Shown here: positions 41,409 through 52,567 of the stretch, piece after piece | Numbering within the stretch: the stretch's first letter is position 1 | How the letters are laid out: every line of letters begins with the position of its first letter | DNA from: Bdellovibrio sp. ZAP7 | GTDB taxonomy: Bacteria; Bdellovibrionota; Bdellovibrionia; Bdellovibrionales; Bdellovibrionaceae | NCBI RefSeq assembly: GCF_006874645.1 | Contig: NZ_CP030082.1 | Coordinates: 744,001 to 808,000 of the forward strand | Direction: 5' to 3' | DNA: 64,000 bases | Translations under genes and position numbers: made by a program | Notes under the pieces: model-generated | Told to the model about the DNA's origin: nothing | Seen by the model: only the letters and a program-made list of their open reading frames with translations | The model's database searches: none

Positions 41409-41939
41409 ATGATCACTCGCGCAGATAAAGAGCAAGAGATTAAGGTTATTACTGATAAATTCGGTAAAGCTAAAGGAGCTTTCATCGTTGACTTCAAAGG
41501 CATCAAGGTTGAGCAAGTAACTAACTTGCGTAAAAAATTGAATGCTGCTGATTCAGAGATGAAAGTTGTCCGTAATACTCTAGCAAAAAGAGCGTTCAAA
41601 GATCACCCAGCTATTGAAAAAGCATTTACTAATTCAATGAAGGGTACTAACGCCATCGTATTCTCATACGGTGAAGTGAACGCGACTGCTAAAACATTGG
41701 CTGATTTCGCTAAGGACGTAGAAGTTCTTCAAATCAAGTCTGGTGTAATGGATGGCGAAGCTTTGGACGACGCAAAGATTAAATTCTTGGCGACTCTTCC
41801 AGGTAAAGACCAACTCCGTGCTATGTTCTTGGCTACACTTCTTGCTCCAGCAACTACACTTGCTAGATGCTTGAACGTATACGCTGAAAAACTTGGTGGC
41901 GGCGCTGAAGCTGGTACTGAAGCTGCTCCACAAGCATAA
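41409..41939 (+). CDS. rplJ: 50S ribosomal protein L10
   Basis: 176 residues from ATG at 41409 (AAAGGAGG just upstream, so the ATG at 41391 is not used). L10 is the base of the L7/L12 stalk; [10 protein letters not shown] and N-T-L-A-K-R-A are typical. Autoregulated through the leader upstream. Confidence 0.97.
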   Translation: MITRADKEQEIKVITDKFGKAKGAFIVDFKGIKVEQVTNLRKKLNAADSEMKVVRNTLAKRAFKDHPAIEKAFTNSMKGTNAIVFSYGEVNATAKTLADFAKDVEVLQIKSGVMDGEALDDAKIKFLATLPGKDQLRAMFLATLLAPATTLARCLNVYAEKLGGGAEAGTEAAPQA

Positions 41940-42021
41940 TGCTTGAGCTCCGGCTATTCGGAGTTAATGGTGCTGTATTTTTGAATTTTTAAATAATTTT
42001 TTTAAATCCCTGGAGGATTAA

Positions 42022-42387
42022 ATGTCTCTAACTAACGATCAACTTGTTGACGCATTGTCTGCGAAAACAGTTCTTGAAATCGCTGAACTTGTAAAAATGC
42101 TTGAAGAAAAATGGGGCGTTTCTGCTGCTGCTCCTGTAGCTGCTGCAGCTGGTCCTGCTGCTGCTGTTGAAGAAAAAACTGCATTCGACGTAATCTTGGT
42201 TGATGCTGGCGCGAACAAAATCAACGTAATCAAAGAAGTACGTGGTTTGACTGGTTTGGGTCTTGCTGAAGCTAAAGCACTAGTTGAAGCTGGTGGCAAA
42301 GCAGTTAAAGAAGGCGCGACTAAAGAAGACGCTGAAAAAATCAAAAAAGCTCTTGAAGCTGCAGGCGCGAAAGTTACTGTTAAGTAG
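42022..42387 (+). CDS. rplL: 50S ribosomal protein L7/L12
   Basis: 121 residues. N-terminal dimer domain ([11 protein letters not shown]), Ala hinge, and factor-binding C-terminal domain ([20 protein letters not shown]). RBS CTGGAGG. A small hairpin GCTCCG / CGGAGT lies in the 82-bp gap after rplJ. Confidence 0.99.
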   Translation: MSLTNDQLVDALSAKTVLEIAELVKMLEEKWGVSAAAPVAAAAGPAAAVEEKTAFDVILVDAGANKINVIKEVRGLTGLGLAEAKALVEAGGKAVKEGATKEDAEKIKKALEAAGAKVTVK

Positions 42388-42420
42388 TCTTTCTGACCTT
42401 ATTGGTTTTGAAAATTGCCG

Positions 42421-42457
42421 AAAGCCTCGTGGAAACACGGGGCTTTTTGCTTTTTTC
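42421..42457 (+). terminator. Terminator/attenuator after rplL
   Basis: AAAGCCTCGTG-GAAA-CACGGGGCTTT then T-rich. It lies at the head of the 730-bp gap before rpoB and would lower or stop read-through from rplJL. Confidence 0.85.
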
Positions 42458-42480
42458 GCCCTCGTAATAAAGTCGACCGC

Positions 42481-42620
42481 CATGCCTTTCGGAAATCTGT
42501 GGACTACCTCCGGTATTTTCCGACACGCGCATCCAGCGCTCACCCGGCTTGGGTACCGCATCCTGCGGGCCGGGAGGTCGGAAAACACCAGAGGCAGCCC
42601 CCAGCTTTCCGAAAATCATG
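42481..42620. repeat. Long inverted repeat A in the rplL-rpoB gap
   Basis: 44-bp arms, 42481-42524 and 42577-42620, match at 36 of 44 positions. The centre, 42525-42576, includes CTCACCCGGCTTGGGTACCGC. The centre resembles the reverse complement of the centre of repeat B. Not coding: open frames across it follow only from the palindrome. Confidence 0.8.
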
Positions 42621-42760
42621 ACTGACGCATCAAATCATGCGACTTAAAAACAACAGGCCCCGCGTTTCTTAGATCTCCAAATCGGGGAATCACGTTCAAA
42701 AAATAAAAATTTCCGCAGAAAAACTACTTCGCGTAACCAAGAAATCAGGTTTTTCTCCAA

Positions 42761-42987
42761 TTTCGGTTCTTTATCTTCTTACAAAACTTCTTTTTTTCCA
42801 TCGAACCCGCGTTTTGGGGAGGGGCAGGGACGTATATTTTGAGGCCTCCGCCCCCGCACGACGCGGTACCAAGGGGCGGTGAGGGCCGGAAGCCCGTGCC
42901 CAAAATATACGTCCCTGCCCCCTCCCCAAAATGCGGAGTCCGAAGCCGAAAACCCACGGAGTTTTGTAAGAAGGTAAAGAACCGAAA
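42761..42987. repeat. Long inverted repeat B in the rplL-rpoB gap
   Basis: Two nested arm pairs: outer 42761-42788 / 42960-42987 (27 of 28 paired) and inner 42809-42841 / 42901-42934 (one mismatch and one extra base), a 227-bp near-perfect fold-back. The centre holds CGCGGTACCAAGGGGCGGTGAG, cut here to its key part GCGGTACCAAGG. Likely a miniature repeat element or a large RNA hairpin in the rpoB leader. Confidence 0.85.
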
Positions 42988-43028
42988 GTACTTATAATTC
43001 CTTGCTTTTCCGAAAACCCGGAAGTAGT

Positions 43029-43058
43029 TTGGTTCCTTGCGTTTTGATTTTATTTAAT
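43029..43058 (+). promoter_or_regulatory. Possible rpoB promoter
   Basis: TTGGTT, 18 bases, TTTAAT, about 60 bp upstream of rpoB and downstream of both fold-backs. Weak -35; offered because the terminator and hairpins suggest rpoBC needs its own start. Confidence 0.3.
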
Positions 43059-43117
43059 GTGGTTCTTGATTCTTCCGCCCGAAGTGAAGTTTCGATTTTC
43101 TTATCACGGAGAGTACA

Positions 43118-46100
43118 TTGGAAAAAACTCCAGTTACGGCTTCTAACATTCGAGTTAGAAAGTCTTTCGCGAAAAATAAGCAAGTCATTGATATTCCAAA
43201 TTTGATTGAGTTGCAGAAGTCTTCTTACGAAGCTTTCATTCAAAAAGATATGGATCCAGATCGCCGCGGCGAAGCTGGTCTCAATGGCGTTTTCAAATCT
43301 GTTTTCCCAATCACAGATTTCAACAACACTGCAAGCCTAGAGTTCGTATCTTACACTCTTGAGCCAGCAAAATACGACGTAGATGAGTGTCGTCAGCGCG
43401 GAATGACTTTCGCTGCTCCGATCAAAGTTACTCTTCGTCTAATCGTGTTTGATGTTGATGAAGAAACTGAAGCACGTTCTATCCGTGACGTAAAAGAACA
43501 AGAAGTTTACTTGGGCGAAATCCCATTGATGACTGCAAACGGTTCTTTCATCATCAATGGTACTGAGCGCGTTGTTGTATCTCAGTTGCATCGTTCTCCG
43601 GGCGTGTTCTTCGATCACGACGGTGGTAAAAACAATGCTTCTGGTAAATTGATCTACTCTGCACGTGTGATTCCATACCGTGGTTCTTGGTTGGATGCTG
43701 AATTTGACCAAAAAGATTTGATCCACGTTCGTATCGATCGTCGTCGTAAATTCCCAGTTACAATTCTTTTGAAAGCATTGGGTTACAACGCTGAACAACT
43801 TCTTGAATACTTCTACGACCTTGACGAAGTTTACGTTAAAGGCGGCAAGTTGTTCCGTAAGTTGGATATCGAAAGAATGTCAGGCCAAAGAGCTTTGACT
43901 GATATCCTTGATCCAAAAGGTGGCGAAGCACTAGTTAAGGCTGGTCGTCGTATCACTCGTGCGATCGTTAAGAAAATCAAAGATCTTAATATCACTGAGC
44001 TAGAAGTTGAGCCAAAAGACCTTGATGGTAAAGTTTTGGCGAAACCTCTTATCGATGAATCCACTGGTGAGATCATCGCGGATGCGAATGCAGAGTTGAA
44101 TGCTGCAATCATCAAACGCGCGATCGAATCTGGCATCGAAAGCTTCTACATGATCTTCTTCGACGGTTTGACTGTTGGACCTTACCTTCGCAACACGTTG
44201 TTGGTTGATAAAGTTTCTAACAAAGACGAATCATTGGTTGAGATCTACAAACGCCTTCGTCCTGGTGAGCCTCCAACTTTGGAAGCTGCTACGACATTCT
44301 TCGGTCGTTTGTTCTTCGATCCAGAGACTTATGATCTTTCTGAAGTTGGTCGTATCAAGATCAATCACAGATTCGGTATCTCTATGGAAGAGTGCCCACC
44401 GTCTCACAGAACACTGACTCACAAAGATATCTTGAGCACTATCAAAACGCTTATCGATCTTAAAAATGGTCGTGGTGTTATCGACGATATCGATCACTTG
44501 GGTAACCGTCGTGTTCGTTCAGTAGGTGAGTTGCTAGAAAACCAATACCGTATCGGTTTGGTTCGTATGGAGCGCGCTATCCGTGAACGTATGTCTCTAC
44601 AAGACGTAGAAACAATGATGCCTCACGATCTGGTGAACGCTAAACCAGTAAATGCAGTTGTTAAAGAATTCTTCGGTTCTTCTCAATTGTCACAGTTCAT
44701 GGACCAAACAAATCCATTGTCAGAGATCACTCACAAACGTCGTTTGTCAGCTCTTGGGCCTGGTGGTTTGACTCGTGATCGTGCCGGTTTCGAAGTGCGC
44801 GACGTACATCCAACGCATTACGGTCGTATCTGTCCAATCGAAACTCCAGAGGGTCCAAACATCGGTTTGATCGCCTCTTTGGCAACTTACGCTCGTATCA
44901 ACAACTACGGTTTCATCGAGACTCCGTACCGTAAAGTTGAACAAGGCGCAGTTTCTAAAGACATCAACTACTTGTCTGCATTGGAAGAAGCGGGTCACTA
45001 TATCGCTCCTGCGGCTCGTGACGAAGCTGGAAACAAAGCCATCCAAACTGCTACGACAATCACTCGTCGTGACGGTGAGTATGAAATCGTAGATAAAGAC
45101 AAAGTTGCATTGATGGACGTTTCTCCGTCGCAGCTGGTTTCTATCGCGGCATCTTTGATTCCGTTCCTAGAGCATGACGATGCCAACCGTGCCCTGATGG
45201 GTTCGAACATGCAACGTCAAGCGGTTCCATTGTTGCGTTCTCGCGCACCACTAGTTGGTACAGGCGTAGAGCGTTTGGTTGCTCGTGACTCTGGTACATC
45301 TGTCGTTGTTCAAAACGACGGTATCGTTGAAGAAGTAGATGCATCTCGTATCGTTATCCGTCGTTTCGCTAAAGGCGGCGAGTTGGGTGCGAACGTTGAT
45401 ATCTACAATTTGACTAAGTACCAACGTACGAACCAAAACACATGTTTCAATCAAAAACCAATCGTAACTGTTGGTGACAAGGTTTCTAAAGGCGACATCG
45501 TTGCCGATGGTCCTTCCACTGAGCTTGGTGAGTTGGCTCTGGGTCAAAACATCCTAGTGGCGTTCACTCCTTGGCAAGGTTACAACTTCGAGGACTCCAT
45601 CCTTATTTCTGAGCGTTTGTTGAAAGACGACGTTTACACATCTATCCACATCGAAGAGTTCGAGTGCGTAGCGCGTGACACGAAACTGGGTAAAGAAGAG
45701 ATCACTCGCGATATCGCAAACGTAGGTGAAGAAGCACTTAAAGACCTAGACAGCTCTGGTATCATCCGCATCGGTGCGGAAGTTCGCCCTGGCTTCATCT
45801 TGGTTGGTAAAGTTACTCCTAAGGGTGAAACTCAACTTTCTCCTGAAGAAAAACTTTTGAGAGCGATCTTCGGTGAAAAAGCTGGTGACGTACGTGATAC
45901 ATCACTTCGCGCTCCATCTGGCGTTTACGGTACAGTTATCGACGCTCAAGTATACTCTCGTGAAGGCGCAGACCGCGATGAGCGTTTGTCTTCAATCATC
46001 GAAGAGAAAAAACGCAAGCTTGAAAAAGACTTGGCTGTTGAGCAAAACGTTATCAAAAATAACTCCATCACGAAACTTCGCGATATCTTGGTAGGCAAAA

Positions 46101-47317
46101 TCACTACTGGCGTATTGTTGAATGAAGATGGATCTCAAAAACTTTTGAACAAAGGTCAATCAATCACGATCGCGGATATCGAAACAATTCCATTCGAATT
46201 GTTGAACTATATCCCTCTTGAGCAAGATCTTGAGTTCCAAGTTAACAAAATCATCGACAACGCCCGTAACCAACTTGACGCAGTTAAATTGGTATTCAAC
46301 GAGAAGATCGATCGCCTTCGTAAAGGTGACGAACTTCCTCCAGGCGTTATCAAAATGGTTAAAGTTTACGTTGCGATTAAACGTAAAATGCAAGTCGGCG
46401 ATAAATTTGCCGGCCGTCACGGAAATAAAGGTGTCGTTTCTAAAGTATTGCCTGTTGAAGACATGCCATACCTAGCAGACGGTTCTCCGGTTGACATGGT
46501 TCTGAATCCACTGGGCGTACCTTCACGTATGAACATTGGTCAGGTCCTTGAGGTTCACTTGGGTTGGGCAGCGCACAACTTGGGTAAACAAATCGGCGCC
46601 CACCTTGATAAGTGGAATGCAGAAAACGCACGTAAAGAAATGAAAGATATCTTCAATGATTCTGATATCAGCACAAAACTTGATGGTGCTGATGAAGCTT
46701 CTTTGAAATCAATGGTAACTCGTATGAAGAACGGTATCCACGTTGGAACACCGGTATTCGACGGTGCTCGTGAATCAGACGTTAAGAACTTGCTTGCGAA
46801 AGCAGAAGTTCCACTTTCTGGTAAGTCCATCCTATTCGATGGTCGTACTGGCGAGCCGTTCACGAACCCAGTTACTGTGGGTATCATGTACATGCTTAAA
46901 CTTCACCATCTGGTTGAAGAGAAGATCCATGCTCGTTCTATCGGACCTTATTCTCTCGTTTCGCAACAACCTTTGGGCGGTAAAGCTCAATTCGGTGGTC
47001 AGCGTCTAGGGGAGATGGAAGTTTGGGCGATCGAAGCATACGGTGCCGCATACTCTCTACAAGAGTTCTTAACTGTTAAGTCAGATGACGTAGCAGGTAG
47101 AACACGTATGTACGAAAGTATCGTTAAGGGTGAAAACATCCTTGAGCCGGGTCTTCCTGAATCGTTCAACGTTCTAGTGAAAGAGCTTCAGTCTCTTGCA
47201 TTGAATGTTGAGTTGATGGAGTCCGACATCCTTCGTGATCAAGATGAAGATCTTGATGGCGGTGGCGATGTTATTGAAGCAACTGTTGTGGCTCCTACTG
47301 AGCCAGAGCAGCACTAA
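43118..47317 (+). CDS. rpoB: DNA-directed RNA polymerase subunit beta
   Basis: 1399 residues with a TTG start (CGGAG upstream). The rifampicin region [21 protein letters not shown] and L-S-A-L-G-P-G-G-L is the sensitive type. Later blocks: [33 protein letters not shown]. Slightly longer than E. coli RpoB. 27 bases before rpoC. Confidence 0.99.
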   Translation: MEKTPVTASNIRVRKSFAKNKQVIDIPNLIELQKSSYEAFIQKDMDPDRRGEAGLNGVFKSVFPITDFNNTASLEFVSYTLEPAKYDVDECRQRGMTFAAPIKVTLRLIVFDVDEETEARSIRDVKEQEVYLGEIPLMTANGSFIINGTERVVVSQLHRSPGVFFDHDGGKNNASGKLIYSARVIPYRGSWLDAEFDQKDLIHVRIDRRRKFPVTILLKALGYNAEQLLEYFYDLDEVYVKGGKLFRKLDIERMSGQRALTDILDPKGGEALVKAGRRITRAIVKKIKDLNITELEVEPKDLDGKVLAKPLIDESTGEIIADANAELNAAIIKRAIESGIESFYMIFFDGLTVGPYLRNTLLVDKVSNKDESLVEIYKRLRPGEPPTLEAATTFFGRLFFDPETYDLSEVGRIKINHRFGISMEECPPSHRTLTHKDILSTIKTLIDLKNGRGVIDDIDHLGNRRVRSVGELLENQYRIGLVRMERAIRERMSLQDVETMMPHDLVNAKPVNAVVKEFFGSSQLSQFMDQTNPLSEITHKRRLSALGPGGLTRDRAGFEVRDVHPTHYGRICPIETPEGPNIGLIASLATYARINNYGFIETPYRKVEQGAVSKDINYLSALEEAGHYIAPAARDEAGNKAIQTATTITRRDGEYEIVDKDKVALMDVSPSQLVSIAASLIPFLEHDDANRALMGSNMQRQAVPLLRSRAPLVGTGVERLVARDSGTSVVVQNDGIVEEVDASRIVIRRFAKGGELGANVDIYNLTKYQRTNQNTCFNQKPIVTVGDKVSKGDIVADGPSTELGELALGQNILVAFTPWQGYNFEDSILISERLLKDDVYTSIHIEEFECVARDTKLGKEEITRDIANVGEEALKDLDSSGIIRIGAEVRPGFILVGKVTPKGETQLSPEEKLLRAIFGEKAGDVRDTSLRAPSGVYGTVIDAQVYSREGADRDERLSSIIEEKKRKLEKDLAVEQNVIKNNSITKLRDILVGKITTGVLLNEDGSQKLLNKGQSITIADIETIPFELLNYIPLEQDLEFQVNKIIDNARNQLDAVKLVFNEKIDRLRKGDELPPGVIKMVKVYVAIKRKMQVGDKFAGRHGNKGVVSKVLPVEDMPYLADGSPVDMVLNPLGVPSRMNIGQVLEVHLGWAAHNLGKQIGAHLDKWNAENARKEMKDIFNDSDISTKLDGADEASLKSMVTRMKNGIHVGTPVFDGARESDVKNLLAKAEVPLSGKSILFDGRTGEPFTNPVTVGIMYMLKLHHLVEEKIHARSIGPYSLVSQQPLGGKAQFGGQRLGEMEVWAIEAYGAAYSLQEFLTVKSDDVAGRTRMYESIVKGENILEPGLPESFNVLVKELQSLALNVELMESDILRDQDEDLDGGGDVIEATVVAPTEPEQH

Positions 47318-47344
47318 TTAATACTTTAACAACAGGGGTGTTCT

Positions 47345-50300
47345 TTGAGAGACTTGTTGAATTTTTTCGATAAACCAAAAGATCCACTTTCGTTTGACGC
47401 CGTACGAGTATCGTTGGCGTCACCTGAAATGATTCGTGATTGGTCATTTGGTGAAGTTAAGAAGCCGGAAACTATTAACTATCGTACATTCAAGCCTGAA
47501 CGTGATGGCTTGTTCTGTGCGAAAATCTTCGGTCCTATTAAGGATTACGAGTGCTTGTGCGGTAAGTATAAACGTATGAAGTACCGTGGCGTCGTCTGTG
47601 AAAAGTGCGGCGTTGAAGTTACACAAACTAAAGTTCGCCGTGAACGTCTAGGTCACATTGAGCTTGCGACTCCAGTTGCACATATCTGGTTCTTGCGCTC
47701 ATTGCCTTCCCGTATCGGTAACTTGCTTAACCTTTCTTTGAAAGATGTTGAGAAAGTTTTGTATTGTGAAGCACACGTGGTTATCGATCCAATGGAAACA
47801 ACATTGGAAGAAGGCCAAGTATTGACTGAAGAAGCTTTGAACGCAGCTTTGAACGAATTCGGTCCTTCATTCAAATACGGCATGGGCGGCGAAGCTGTTC
47901 GTGACCTTTTGAGAAAAATCGATCCTGAATACTTGTCTCGCAAGCTTCGTATGGAAGCTAAAGACGTTAAGTCTGAAGCGGGCATGAAAAAGATCACTAA
48001 ACGTCTTAAGGTTGTTGAGGCTTTCAAAGGCTCTATCAACAAACCTGAATGGATGATGTTGGAAGCACTTCCAGTGTTGCCACCAGATCTACGTCCTCTA
48101 GTTCCACTAGATGGCGGTCGTTTCGCGACTTCAGATCTAAATGATCTTTACCGTCGTGTGATCAACCGTAATAACCGTTTGAAACGTCTTCAAGAGCTTA
48201 ACGCTCCAGACATCATCATCCGCAATGAAAAACGTATGTTGCAAGAAGCAGTAGACGCATTGTTGGATAACGGTCGTCGCGGTAAGACATTCACTGGTCC
48301 AAATAAACGTCCTCTTCGCTCCCTTTCAGATATGTTGAAAGGTAAGCAAGGTCGTTTCCGTCAAAATCTACTTGGTAAACGTGTGGACTACTCTGGTCGT
48401 TCCGTTATCGTTGTAGGCCCGACGTTGAAATTGCACCAATGCGGTCTTCCTAAGAAAATGGCTTTGGAGCTATTCAAACCATTCGTTTACAACAAACTTG
48501 AAGAAAAAGGCCTAGCGGCAACTATCAAGCAAGCTAAGAAATTGGTTGAGCAAGAGACAGTTGAAGTTTGGGATATCCTGGCTGACGTGGTTAAAGAACA
48601 TCCAGTTCTTCTAAACCGTGCGCCAACTCTTCACAGACTTGGTATCCAAGCCTTCGAACCTGTACTTCACGAAGGTAAAGCGATCCAATTGCATCCACTA
48701 GTGTGCGGTGCCTTCAATGCCGACTTCGACGGTGACCAAATGGCGGTTCACGTTCCACTTTCTGTGGAATCCCAAGTTGAAGCTCGTGTTTTGATGATGT
48801 CTACAAACAACGTTCTTTCTCCAGCTTCTGGTAAGCCAATCATCAATCCATCACAAGATATCGTGTTGGGCTTGTACTGGTTGACTCGTAACCGTTTGGG
48901 CGCAAAAGGAACTGGCAAAATCTTCTCAACGGTTCAAGAAGCTCAATACGCTTACGAAACAGGTTTGGTGGACTTGCAAGCGACTTGTAAAGTTCGTATC
49001 AACGGTAAGTTGCAAGAAACAACTGTAGGTCGCGCGATTCTTTCTGATAGCGTTCCTAAAGAAGTTCCTTTCAACGACGTGAACGTAATCATGACTAAGA
49101 AACAAATCGCAGCTTTGATCGACAAGACTTTCCGTCTTGCTGGTGCAAAAGCGACTTGTATCTTGGCTGATAAAATCATGGAACTTGGTTTCAAATATTC
49201 AACGTCTGCAGGTATGTCTATCGGTATCGATGACATGGTTATCCCAGCTGCCAAAGCTCCGATGATCGCTGACGCTGAAAAACAAGTTACTGAAATCCAA
49301 ACTCAGTACGATGAAGGTTTGATCACAGATGGTGAGCGCTACAATAAGGTAGTGGATATCTGGGCGCAAACTGCTGATAAGATCGCTAAAGAAGGTATGA
49401 ACGCGATCGAAAAACAAACATTCGTAATTGATGGCAAAGAAGTAGTTGGACCTTCATTCAATCCTATCTACATCATGGCTGAATCCGGAGCCCGTGGTTC
49501 CGCGACTCAGATCCGTCAGTTGGGTGGTATGCGTGGTTTGATGGCGAAACCTTCTGGTGAGATCATCGAAACGCCGATCACTGCAAACTTCCGTGAAGGT
49601 TTGACAGTTATTCAGTACTTCATCTCTACGCATGGTGCTCGTAAAGGTTTGGCCGATACAGCATTGAAAACAGCGAACTCTGGTTACTTGACTCGTCGTT
49701 TGGTTGACGTTGCTCAAGACGTAGTAGTTTCTGAATTGGATTGCGGAATTGACGACGGTTTGGAAATCACTCCAGTTTACGAAGCTGGTGAGATCATCCA
49801 AAACATCGGTGATCGTATCCTTGGTCGTACAACATTGAGAGATGTTGTTGATCCTCAAACTAACAACGTAGTTGTTAGAGCGAACCAAGAGATCACAGAG
49901 ACTGACGTTAAAACTATCGAAGGCTTGGGTATCGATAAAGTCGACATCCGTTCAGCCCTAGTGTGCCAATCTAAACGTGGCGTGTGTGTGAAATGTTACG
50001 GCCGCGACTTGTCTCGTGGTGCGACTGTGAACCTTGGTGAAACAGTTGGTATCATCGCAGCACAATCTATCGGTGAGCCGGGTACTCAGTTGACGATGCG
50101 TACGTTCCACTTGGGTGGTGCCGCTTCTCGTTCAGTTGAGCAATCAGTTCATACATCTCGTTATGATGGTGTTCTTAAACTTCAAAACGTACATGCAGTT
50201 ACTAACCGTAACGGCAAGTTGACAGTTATGAATCGTAACGGATCTGCACTTGTTATCGACGAGGCAGGCCGCGAGCGTGAAAACTTCAAGCTTGTTTACG

Positions 50301-51478
50301 GTGCTGTATTGAACTTTAAAGAAGGTGACAAAGTTGCCAAAGGGCAAACAGTTGTTGAGTGGGATCCGTACTCGAATCCAATCATCGCAGAGGTTTCTGC
50401 GAAGATCCAATATCAGGATATCGAAGAAGGTTCTACAATGCAGGAGCAAGTGGATGCGGTAACTGGTTTCGCGACTAAAGTTATCATGGAATCCAAATCT
50501 TCTGACATCAAACCGACTGTGTTCCTAGTTGATGGCAATGGTAAGACATTGAATCTTCCTGGTCGTGACATCCCTGCGAGATATTTGATCCCAGTGGGTG
50601 CTCAGCTTCTAGCAGCTGACGGTCAAGAAATTCATGCCGGTGACGTTATTGCGAAAATGCATCGTGAGACTTCGAAAACGAAGGATATCACGGGCGGTCT
50701 TCCGCGCGTTGCTGAATTGTTTGAAGCTCGTAAACCGAAAGAAGCAGCAATCATCTCTGAAATTGATGGTTATGTGACATTCGGTAAAGACGTTAAAGGT
50801 AAACAACGTGTAATCGTAACTCCTGAAGTGGGTGAGCAAAAAGAATATCTTATCCCTAAAGGTAAGCACGTTGCTGTAAGAGAAGGTGAGTACGTAAGAG
50901 CCGGTGAGGCGTTGATGGACGGTCCAACAAATCCTCATGACATTCTGGCGGTTCTAGGTGCTAAAGCCCTATCTGCATACCTTGTTGATGAAATCCAAGA
51001 AGTTTACCGACTTCAAGGTGTTGCTATCAATGATAAGCATATCGAAGTGATCGTTCGCCAAATGCTACGTAAAGTAGAAATCAAGGACGCTGGAGACAGC
51101 CGCTTCTTGGCTGGTGAACAAGCTGAAAGATACGCTTTCGACGAAGAAAATGCTCGTTTGAGCCGTGAAGGTGGACAACTTGCTACATGCAATCCACTTC
51201 TTCTTGGTATCACGAAAGTTTCTTTGAGCACTGATAGCTGGATCTCAGCAGCGTCATTCCAAGAAACAACAAAAGTACTTACAGAAGCGGCGATTAATTC
51301 TCGCACAGACCATTTGCGTGGTTTGAAAGAGAATATCATCATGGGTCGTTTGATCCCTGCAGGTACTGGCTTAACTTCTTACAAACGCTGGAAAGTGTCT
51401 GTAGCGGAAGACGACGATGTAAATTACGTGGCATCTTTGCCAGGTATGTCGCCTTCAACTCAGCCTCACCAAGGTTAG
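47345..51478 (+). CDS. rpoC: DNA-directed RNA polymerase subunit beta'
   Basis: 1377 residues, TTG start. Zinc site C-L-C-G-K-Y-K and C-E-K-C-G near 60, catalytic N-A-D-F-D-G-D-Q-M near 460 binding Mg2+, trigger-loop region T-Q-L-T-M-R-T-F-H, and second zinc cluster C-x...C-V-K-C-Y-G near 880. The clamp and C-terminal parts are complete. Forms the RNA polymerase core with rpoB. Confidence 0.99.
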   Translation: MRDLLNFFDKPKDPLSFDAVRVSLASPEMIRDWSFGEVKKPETINYRTFKPERDGLFCAKIFGPIKDYECLCGKYKRMKYRGVVCEKCGVEVTQTKVRRERLGHIELATPVAHIWFLRSLPSRIGNLLNLSLKDVEKVLYCEAHVVIDPMETTLEEGQVLTEEALNAALNEFGPSFKYGMGGEAVRDLLRKIDPEYLSRKLRMEAKDVKSEAGMKKITKRLKVVEAFKGSINKPEWMMLEALPVLPPDLRPLVPLDGGRFATSDLNDLYRRVINRNNRLKRLQELNAPDIIIRNEKRMLQEAVDALLDNGRRGKTFTGPNKRPLRSLSDMLKGKQGRFRQNLLGKRVDYSGRSVIVVGPTLKLHQCGLPKKMALELFKPFVYNKLEEKGLAATIKQAKKLVEQETVEVWDILADVVKEHPVLLNRAPTLHRLGIQAFEPVLHEGKAIQLHPLVCGAFNADFDGDQMAVHVPLSVESQVEARVLMMSTNNVLSPASGKPIINPSQDIVLGLYWLTRNRLGAKGTGKIFSTVQEAQYAYETGLVDLQATCKVRINGKLQETTVGRAILSDSVPKEVPFNDVNVIMTKKQIAALIDKTFRLAGAKATCILADKIMELGFKYSTSAGMSIGIDDMVIPAAKAPMIADAEKQVTEIQTQYDEGLITDGERYNKVVDIWAQTADKIAKEGMNAIEKQTFVIDGKEVVGPSFNPIYIMAESGARGSATQIRQLGGMRGLMAKPSGEIIETPITANFREGLTVIQYFISTHGARKGLADTALKTANSGYLTRRLVDVAQDVVVSELDCGIDDGLEITPVYEAGEIIQNIGDRILGRTTLRDVVDPQTNNVVVRANQEITETDVKTIEGLGIDKVDIRSALVCQSKRGVCVKCYGRDLSRGATVNLGETVGIIAAQSIGEPGTQLTMRTFHLGGAASRSVEQSVHTSRYDGVLKLQNVHAVTNRNGKLTVMNRNGSALVIDEAGRERENFKLVYGAVLNFKEGDKVAKGQTVVEWDPYSNPIIAEVSAKIQYQDIEEGSTMQEQVDAVTGFATKVIMESKSSDIKPTVFLVDGNGKTLNLPGRDIPARYLIPVGAQLLAADGQEIHAGDVIAKMHRETSKTKDITGGLPRVAELFEARKPKEAAIISEIDGYVTFGKDVKGKQRVIVTPEVGEQKEYLIPKGKHVAVREGEYVRAGEALMDGPTNPHDILAVLGAKALSAYLVDEIQEVYRLQGVAINDKHIEVIVRQMLRKVEIKDAGDSRFLAGEQAERYAFDEENARLSREGGQLATCNPLLLGITKVSLSTDSWISAASFQETTKVLTEAAINSRTDHLRGLKENIIMGRLIPAGTGLTSYKRWKVSVAEDDDVNYVASLPGMSPSTQPHQG

Positions 51479-51501
51479 TAGAGTCGCAGCGCTTCATGAA
51501 T

Positions 51502-51532
51502 CCTCAAAGCCGCTTCACTGGCGGTTTTGAGG
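51502..51532 (+). terminator. Hairpin after rpoC
   Basis: CCTCAAAGCCGC / GCGGTTTTGAGG with one G-T type mismatch; stable, but no T-run follows. It lies in the 217-bp gap before rpsL, which otherwise shows no gene. Confidence 0.5.
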
Positions 51533-51695
51533 GCCTAAAGCCTCGGATCTCGTAAGAAAAATGTAAAAACTCCAAAAGCGGAACTCACGCCGGATTTTGG
51601 AAACTAAAATTAATAACAATGTCTTGACCCGGACGCTTGCGACAATGTAAGTTCCAGCGTCTTGAATTCGAATAAATTGTTTAAGGGGTTTATAA

Positions 51696-52070
51696 GTGCC
51701 TACAATTAACCAGCTCATCAAAAGTGAGCGTAAAGTTCAAAAAAACCAAACTAAATCACCTGCTTTGGTGTCATGCCCTCAGCGTCGTGGTGTTTGTACT
51801 CGTGTTTATACAACAACTCCAAAGAAACCGAACTCCGCTCTTCGTAAAGTAGCGAAAGTACGTCTTTCTAATGGTTTTGAAGTTATCTCTTACATTCCTG
51901 GTATCGGTCACAATCTTCAAGAGCATAGCGTTGTCTTGATCCGTGGTGGTCGTGTGAAGGACTTGCCGGGCGTTCGTTACCATATCGTTCGCGGTGTATT
52001 GGATCTTCAAGGTGTTAACGGTCGCCTACGCAGCCGTTCTAAATACGGTACTAAGAGACCTAAGAAATAA
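51696..52070 (+). CDS. rpsL: 30S ribosomal protein S12
   Basis: 124 residues, GTG start. Decoding-centre protein. The streptomycin-site lysines in T-P-K-K-P-N-S and G-G-R-V-K-D-L-P-G are the sensitive type. First gene of the str run rpsL-rpsG-fusA. Confidence 0.99.
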   Translation: MPTINQLIKSERKVQKNQTKSPALVSCPQRRGVCTRVYTTTPKKPNSALRKVAKVRLSNGFEVISYIPGIGHNLQEHSVVLIRGGRVKDLPGVRYHIVRGVLDLQGVNGRLRSRSKYGTKRPKK

Positions 52071-52084
52071 TAAGGAATTGACAC

Positions 52085-52558
52085 ATGTCACGTCGTAAAA
52101 AGACCTTTAAAAGAGAAGTAATTCCAGATCCAGTTTTTAAAGATCTAGTTATTGCTAAATTCGTTAATAAAATGATGATCCAAGGTAAAAAAGCTACTGC
52201 ACAGAAGCTTTTCTACGGGGCATTGAAAGAGCTTGAAGGTAAAGTTGCTGGCGAAGAGCCAATGGCTGTATTCAAAAAAGCCCTTGAAAACTGCAAACCT
52301 TCTATCGAAGTTCGTTCTCGCCGTGTAGGTGGAGCGACATACCAAGTTCCAGTTGATGTTCGTCCAACTCGTCGTTTGGCTTTGGCTATGCGTTGGTTGG
52401 TAGAATACTCTCGTGAACGTGGCGAAAAAGACTACGCTAAGCGTTTGGCTGGCGAATTCATCGATGCTTACAACAATAGAGGTAACTCTATTAAGAAGAA
52501 AGATGAAGTTCACCGTATGGCTGAAGCTAATAAGGCTTTCTCTCACTACAATTGGTAA
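52085..52558 (+). CDS. rpsG: 30S ribosomal protein S7
   Basis: 157 residues; binds the 3' major domain of 16S rRNA near the E and P sites. Starts [17 protein letters not shown] and R-R-L-A-L-A-M-R-W are typical. 14 bases after rpsL. Confidence 0.99.
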   Translation: MSRRKKTFKREVIPDPVFKDLVIAKFVNKMMIQGKKATAQKLFYGALKELEGKVAGEEPMAVFKKALENCKPSIEVRSRRVGGATYQVPVDVRPTRRLALAMRWLVEYSRERGEKDYAKRLAGEFIDAYNNRGNSIKKKDEVHRMAEANKAFSHYNW

Positions 52559-52567
52559 TCTGTTTAC

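Noticed and set aside
42380..42957. Open frames on the minus strand at 42380-42619 and 42745-42957
   Set aside because: They run through the inverted repeats; no RBS and no protein-like composition.
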